Of a DNA stretch of 64,000 bases, positions 59,209 to 64,000 are shown piece after piece; position 1 is the first letter of the stretch, and every line of letters begins with the position of its first letter. The notes beneath the pieces were generated by a model that was not told the DNA's origin, did not search any database, and saw only the letters and a list, made by a program, of their open reading frames with translations. Where the stretch lies: the NCBI GenBank assembly GCA_003339415.1, contig PDHQ01000021.1:1-64000 (forward strand), in the 5' to 3' direction. This DNA is from Ophiocordyceps camponoti-saundersi (nom. inval.). Lineage: Eukaryota; Ascomycota; Sordariomycetes; Hypocreales; Ophiocordycipitaceae. Both the position numbers and the translations under genes were made by a program.

Positions 59209-61719
59209 CTAGAGCAAGACAGCCAAGCCGACTGCGCCAACCAGAATGTTGAAAGCAACGGCGACGCGGCCGCTAGCAGCAATGACGACGTTGCCGTCGA
59301 TGTTGTCGTAAGTGCCGGGAGTTTGAGGTCGATCGTCAGAGGGGTTCCAGCCGGGCTGCTGGCCCAACCCCTTGTTGCCGAAACGGTCCGTCGTGTTGAA
59401 GCGGTTGGACGGCCTGCTGCCGACCCTGACTTCGCCTTGAACCTCGACATGAGCAACGCCAGCCCGGTCGTCCCCGGGGAACATGGAGCCATCGAACCCG
59501 GGCCCGATGCCCGCGCCCCGGGAGCCTCTCAGGCCCGTACCATCGCCGCGTTCGAAGCCGGCCTCGGCCTCGGCGGTCCCGTAGACGCCACGATCAGAGT
59601 GACCAGCCTTGGCTGCGGCGATGACGTGAGCCAGGTCGGCGACAGTGGCGCCCCTAACCTGCTCCCTGGGGACCGGAGCCGGGGCTAGGCCTCGGGTAGG
59701 TCTCTGGACCATGCAGTTGTTGTTCTCGGCGCAGGTTCGGACGCAGTTGCATGTCGTCGGCGTCTGACAAGGCTCAAAGTCAAACTTGAAGCTGGCTCGA
59801 GCTGTGGCCGTGGCCGTGGCCGCGTCCGTGGCCGCAGCAGCGGCAGCGGCAGCAGTAGCAGTAGCAGTAGCAGTAGCAGCGGCAGAGCCGCCAGCCTTTC
59901 CTTCTACCGTGACGGAAGCCACGAGGTTGAAACTGCAGGCATCTCCCTGACACCTTGACTCCTGGCACTTGTTGATGTCGTCACACTTGATGAACTGGCC
60001 GCGTCTCTTGGCGGCAATGGCTTCCTCGACAGGCCTAAAGCCAGACACGGACTTGTCCTTGATCTTGACATACGTCAGGTCGCCGTTGTCGCAGAGGAGT
60101 TCGTTCTGGCCGGTAGGGGAAATGGAGGCCGTGGCCAAAGCCTGGCCGTTGACCTCGAGGGGGTAACCGTAGACGTATTGGTCTCGGATCTTGGTCACGA
60201 CGCGACCCTGCTCTCGGGCATCGCAGAGTTCGAAACGAAGTCTGGGGTCGGTCTTGGCGTCGACGTCGACGTCGAGATCGTACACCAGCCGCCAGCTGAC
60301 TCCGGCATCCCTGGCCTGCTGGGGCATGTCTTGGATGGCGAAGAGGCCGCTTCGAATCTCAAACTTGAACATCTTGGAGAGCTGGAGCAGCTTCTCCACG
60401 TCGGCTTCCGTCAGCACCGGGCCCTGGGGAACGTAGGGAGTGCCGCCGTAGCCGTGAGGCGTCATGCCCGGGCCGGACCAAGGGTTTCGCATGCCGGGCA
60501 CTCCGGGCGTATTGGAACCGGACCAGGGCTGTTGATTGTGGAATCCAGGTCTGTTGGGGTTATTCCAGCTACGCGATCCCGGAGACACTTCGTCCCCCCT
60601 GTTGGGCCAGGGCTGCTGGTTGTGGTTGTAAGACCCGGGCCTGTTGGGGTCTTGCCAGCCGTCTCGGCCGTAGGTTCCGGCGGGCCTGTTGGAGTCTTGC
60701 CAGGAGTCTCGGCCGTAAGTTCCGGCGGGCCTGTTCCTGTTGGACCAAGACGGCTGGTTTCTGTTGGGGTCGTTCCAGTCTTGTCGACGGTTGATCCCGG
60801 CCGAGCCGGAGGAGCCTGACCAGTTCGGCTGATCATGGTGAGAGGAACCTGGCCAGTTCGGCTGATTACGGTGAAAGTTGTCATCATTCCCATACTGACG
60901 GTCCTGAGCTTGCAGGCGAAGGTCGTGGCCGTATTGATTGTGGCATCGGCAGCTGTCCCTGACGGCTGTCCGGGCTTCGCGCCGCGTCTTCCTTTCCAGA
61001 GCCTTTTCGATGCGGTAGGGGATGTTGGCTTCGGGACTATCAATCTGGCAGAATTGGTTCAAGGTGTTTCCGAAGAGAAGAACGACGTGATAGAAGCCAG
61101 AGATCGAAGCACATTGTTCCGCACCCAGGATTTCAGGGGATTCCACCATCTCGCACGCTCGAGCCAGTTCGAACTGACTATGAAAGCAATCACCGAAGAC
61201 GACCTCGGTCCTAGGCGTGGGTGACGCTTTATCCACATGCGTCATAAGATTGTTAACGATGTGATCCCTGCAAAACTCCCAGATGCCACTAGGATCCCTC
61301 CGGAGTTCAGTCCTGAGGCGGGTGAGGCAGAACGAGCCGTTCTCGTCCATGGGACCGACGACACCCCTGCTCTGAAGGACACGGCAGACACGGGCCGCAT
61401 GGTTCAACTTGCAGTGTTGTCGAACATGATAAGCAGTGGTAGCGGCAAGACCTTGCAAGACGCCGTCGATGTCAAGCTTCCCCGTCTCTATGACCATCTT
61501 GCAGAAGGGATCGATGAGACCGTGGGACCTGACATAGACGGTCATTGCATTCTCGCACTCCTTGTCGCCCCATTCGTCCATTAGAGTGGGTTCGCTGAAC
61601 CTGTGGCCCAGCGAGGAGACGTTGGCCAGGTAGTTTGAGAAGACGTCGGCTCCTGGCGGATAGTACTGATAGCCGCTGGCCAGGACGGCGTACAGACTGA
61701 GGACGGCGAGGCCCTTCAT
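59209..61719 (-). CDS. Large secreted protein, probably GPI-anchored, unknown function
   Basis: An intronless minus-strand frame of 836 residues. Residues 1-17 (MKGLAVLSLYAVLASGY) form a signal peptide. The first 250 residues are Cys-rich and ordered. About 260-425 is Asn/Pro/Trp/Arg-rich, with a near-exact duplicated unit RPAGTYGRD(S/G)WQD(S/P)N and related NRPGxxN motifs. About 430-590 is an ordered segment starting TEADVEKLLQLSKMFKFE. A Thr/Ala tract (about 615-645) leads into a second Cys-rich stretch. The tail VAVAFNILVGAVGLAVLL after small residues (DGN) fits a GPI-attachment signal. The layout suggests a cell-wall or surface protein, but no known family was recognised. The Ala/Thr and Asn-rich tracts could vary in length. 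Confidence 0.85.
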   Translation of the reverse strand: MKGLAVLSLYAVLASGYQYYPPGADVFSNYLANVSSLGHRFSEPTLMDEWGDKECENAMTVYVRSHGLIDPFCKMVIETGKLDIDGVLQGLAATTAYHVRQHCKLNHAARVCRVLQSRGVVGPMDENGSFCLTRLRTELRRDPSGIWEFCRDHIVNNLMTHVDKASPTPRTEVVFGDCFHSQFELARACEMVESPEILGAEQCASISGFYHVVLLFGNTLNQFCQIDSPEANIPYRIEKALERKTRREARTAVRDSCRCHNQYGHDLRLQAQDRQYGNDDNFHRNQPNWPGSSHHDQPNWSGSSGSAGINRRQDWNDPNRNQPSWSNRNRPAGTYGRDSWQDSNRPAGTYGRDGWQDPNRPGSYNHNQQPWPNRGDEVSPGSRSWNNPNRPGFHNQQPWSGSNTPGVPGMRNPWSGPGMTPHGYGGTPYVPQGPVLTEADVEKLLQLSKMFKFEIRSGLFAIQDMPQQARDAGVSWRLVYDLDVDVDAKTDPRLRFELCDAREQGRVVTKIRDQYVYGYPLEVNGQALATASISPTGQNELLCDNGDLTYVKIKDKSVSGFRPVEEAIAAKRRGQFIKCDDINKCQESRCQGDACSFNLVASVTVEGKAGGSAAATATATATAAAAAAAATDAATATATARASFKFDFEPCQTPTTCNCVRTCAENNNCMVQRPTRGLAPAPVPREQVRGATVADLAHVIAAAKAGHSDRGVYGTAEAEAGFERGDGTGLRGSRGAGIGPGFDGSMFPGDDRAGVAHVEVQGEVRVGSRPSNRFNTTDRFGNKGLGQQPGWNPSDDRPQTPGTYDNIDGNVVIAASGRVAVAFNILVGAVGLAVLL

Positions 61720-63617
61720 GGCGGGTTTCGGGATATAGGGAATTTTTTTTCCCCCGATGGTTGATGTTGAGTATGTTGATGGATGGGAAATGGGAAGAAC
61801 AGCGAGTCAAAGAGTTCGTAAATGACGAGCAGAAAAGGAGGGAGGAGAAGCAGCAGTTGATATAAATGAATGGACGAGTTGGGTTGCGTTGTTGAGGATG
61901 TTCTTGACAAGCACAATGCTGGGAATATATAGATATATATAGCTTTCTATGAGGGAACCAACTCATTACTTGTAAGGGGGAAACTTGATCATTCATTCCC
62001 CCTTCTCCCCTCTGTCTGTCGGGCGGAAGACTGCCATATTTCACCGACCGACCTGCGCGCTGAGGGCTGCTGGGGACATTGGGCTCTGTTTGGTGACGAG
62101 GGAGGGTCGGTCGGCTGAGGCTGGCGTCTGGCGAGAAGGCTTCTTTATATTATATTGCACCAACATACGTATGGAAGTTGCCTCTTTCAGGGAGCGAGTG
62201 TTGTGCATTCATACATACATACATAGGTGTGTAGGACTGTAATGGGCCTGAAGTTGCCAAGCTGCCAACTCCCTACCTACATACTGACTGATGTATCGGC
62301 TTGAGGGGGGGTCAGGGGGCCTCCTAGAACAGTCCTGACAGATGCCAAGAAGCAGGCCACTCTCCGTCTTCAACCTTGGCAAGACGAAGGAAGCCGTACA
62401 TACATACATACATACATATATACATGAGTCTGTATGCATGTATCTGGGCCGGTGGTGTGGAAACTTGTGTGTGCAACATAAACTCGGTGTCGTACGGAGA
62501 AGATTGAGGCTCATGGACTCGTAGTTGTATATGTGCATACATACATATGTAGGACGAACATGTCTCCCAACTTCACAACGCAGGCAGTGGCTTGGATGAG
62601 GTTATCATCATGATGGCATATTATATAGTGTATATATGTATGTATATACACAGACACATACATATATGTATATGTGCTCGATGCTTTCCAACGTCTACTA
62701 GAAACACTTCATTATTCGTCTTCAACTTAATAACAATCATACCAGTAGAAACACAAAGTATAACAATTGAGAAATATGAAACGACTTGCACAACCCCTGA
62801 TAGTCCCTTGCTCCGGTCGTCAAGTTGTGCACTCACCTGTCACGTCCCCGTTACACCCACCGGGGATATCATGGACGAATCTAGCTTTTTCTTCCGCTCC
62901 GTCGACGAGTATCAAATTTCAATTAACTTTTCATTTTTAAATTCGAAGGTTGCCAATAGCCTTTCATCTATTTCATCAGCCGTTATCTTCAGAACTGAAA
63001 GGTTTTCCCCCTTCCCTTTCCCCTCTCCTCAATCATGCCCAGCGCGCCTCGACGGTTGTCCATCGTCAGATTGTTGTGCCTGGCCTTCCCTCACCTGCAT
63101 CGAGGTAGTATTTCTAGGCTTCTAGGCATCTCTGGGCATAACCAGAACAAGACATACTCATACGTACATAACACATACATACATACATACGTGCACAAGA
63201 CACAGAAGAGGTCGTGACACGGTCTTCATGACAACCAAAGATGACGTTAAATTGACATCCAGCCGCGTCCCAAGGCGCGAATTCGACTTGAGCCTCCCCT
63301 CACATGTGAAAGCCGCCCCTTCTATGTAGACCGACAGACGGGTTCGGGCAAATAGTCCAACGTGTGTGCATATGCAGTATGGTATGTATGATGTGTCGTA
63401 TGTATGATGCCAGCATGCATGCATGTTGTCTGGTGTATGAACGCATGTAAGCATGTATGTATGTATGTATGTATGTATGTATGTATGTGCGAATGTGTAG
63501 ACCTACATACATATACACACGCACACACACACACACACATACTGTACATACACACACACATACATACATATATGCATGCATGCATACAAATCAAGTGGTC
63601 ACGATGCCGAGGCTCGC
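61720..63617. other. Intergenic DNA with dispersed CATA/TATG repeats
   Basis: TATATAGATATATATAG near 61925-61941, about 210 bp upstream of the secreted-protein start, could serve as a TATA element. Tetranucleotide tracts of CATA type lie at 62209-62225, 62396-62420 and 63171-63192, and of TATG type at 63449-63488, followed by (CA)n near 63516-63560. No gene seen. Confidence 0.6.
63449..63488. repeat. (TATG)n microsatellite
   Basis: About ten perfect TATG units. CATACATA tracts in the opposite sense lie within 300 bp on both sides, so single strands could pair. Confidence 0.9.
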
Positions 63618-64000
63618 TCATCGAACCCTTTCCAGGTACGCCTTCCAGGCTGCAGAGCGGTACCTCTCGGCCTCGTCTTGCGGGTCCCCGGCCTTGAGGA
63701 TGCCTCGGCCGACAATGATAACGTCGGCCCCGCAGATGCCGATAATGTTTTGGGGAGTCTTGTACTGCTGCCCCTTGCCGTCGCCCTCCAGCGCGCCGTT
63801 GGGGTCCTCGTCGTGAGGCGGCAGCTGGCAGCCGGGCGTCATGTGGATAAAGTCGTCGTCGGGCTCCGAGTTGAGGCTCTCTTGGGAAACGAAGCCCATG
63901 ACAAAGTCACGATGCTCCCTAGCAGCTTCTACGCAGGCGCGTGTGTAGTCTGCATTCATAAAGTTGCCCTCGCTCGACATTTGCGCCAGGATCAGCAAAC
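63618..64000 (-). CDS. ura3: Orotidine 5'-phosphate decarboxylase, C-terminal part
   Basis: The frame is open to the right edge, so the start lies outside the window. The visible 127 codons hold the last third of OMP decarboxylase: [14 protein letters not shown], then [37 protein letters not shown], and [24 protein letters not shown] with the phosphate-binding GRGI loop. The enzyme converts OMP to UMP, the last step of de novo pyrimidine synthesis; it corresponds to yeast URA3, Neurospora pyr-4 and Aspergillus pyrG. The catalytic Lys-Asp set lies upstream and cannot be checked. The stop is at 63618-63620. Confidence 0.95.
   Translation of the reverse strand, partial: LLILAQMSSEGNFMNADYTRACVEAAREHRDFVMGFVSQESLNSEPDDDFIHMTPGCQLPPHDEDPNGALEGDGKGQQYKTPQNIIGICGADVIIVGRGILKAGDPQDEAERYRSAAWKAYLERVR

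Overview
The window looks like a nuclear chromosome segment from a filamentous ascomycete, probably Sordariomycetes and perhaps Hypocreales. The support is short GT-AG introns (57-264 bp), a CYS-3-type sulfur regulator, a Sordariomycete-like OMP decarboxylase, and a two-compartment base composition. Positions 1-40886 are extremely A+T-rich, with transposon frames broken at former CAA, CAG and TGG codons. That is the signature of repeat-induced point mutation (RIP). Positions 40887-64000 have balanced composition and carry intact genes. The switch falls exactly at the target-site duplication of the last retrotransposon.

AT-rich half: (i) 150-276, a cluster of short perfect palindromes; (ii) 289-2524 and 5846-7610, two arrays of a 36-bp palindrome-bearing minisatellite, each ending in the same 148-bp segment, with a Copia pol remnant (2695-4796) between them; (iii) 7759-32740, AT-saturated relic DNA holding a nest of insertions whose ends can be fixed to the base. 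A and B are inverted copies of a 1775-bp element with 210-bp LTRs. B was later split by D (non-LTR-like, 16-bp duplication, ATT tail) and by C (LTR element with 301/302-bp LTRs and an integrase fragment). E is a minus-strand Gypsy element with 186-bp LTRs. Removing C, D and their duplications from B leaves exactly 1775 bp, the length of A; (iv) 32741-40886, F, a full-length Gypsy chromovirus with 851-bp LTRs, 5-bp duplication GTCCT, Gag, protease, RT, RNase H, integrase and chromodomain, mildly damaged.

Genic half: a CYS-3/MetR-like bZIP regulator (+), a seven-exon PLP aminotransferase (+) with an assembly gap in intron 3, a von Willebrand factor A protein (+), a coiled-coil fungal protein of unknown function (-), an RBM39/Rsd1-type splicing factor (-), a cytochrome b5-fused fatty acid 2-hydroxylase (-), a large secreted, probably GPI-anchored protein (-), and the 3' end of an orotidine-5'-phosphate decarboxylase gene (-) running off the right edge. 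These are independent housekeeping or regulatory genes, not an evident cluster. No tRNA, rRNA or CRISPR array was recognised. Gene models were built by eye from splice signals and reading frames; all tested exon joins keep frame.
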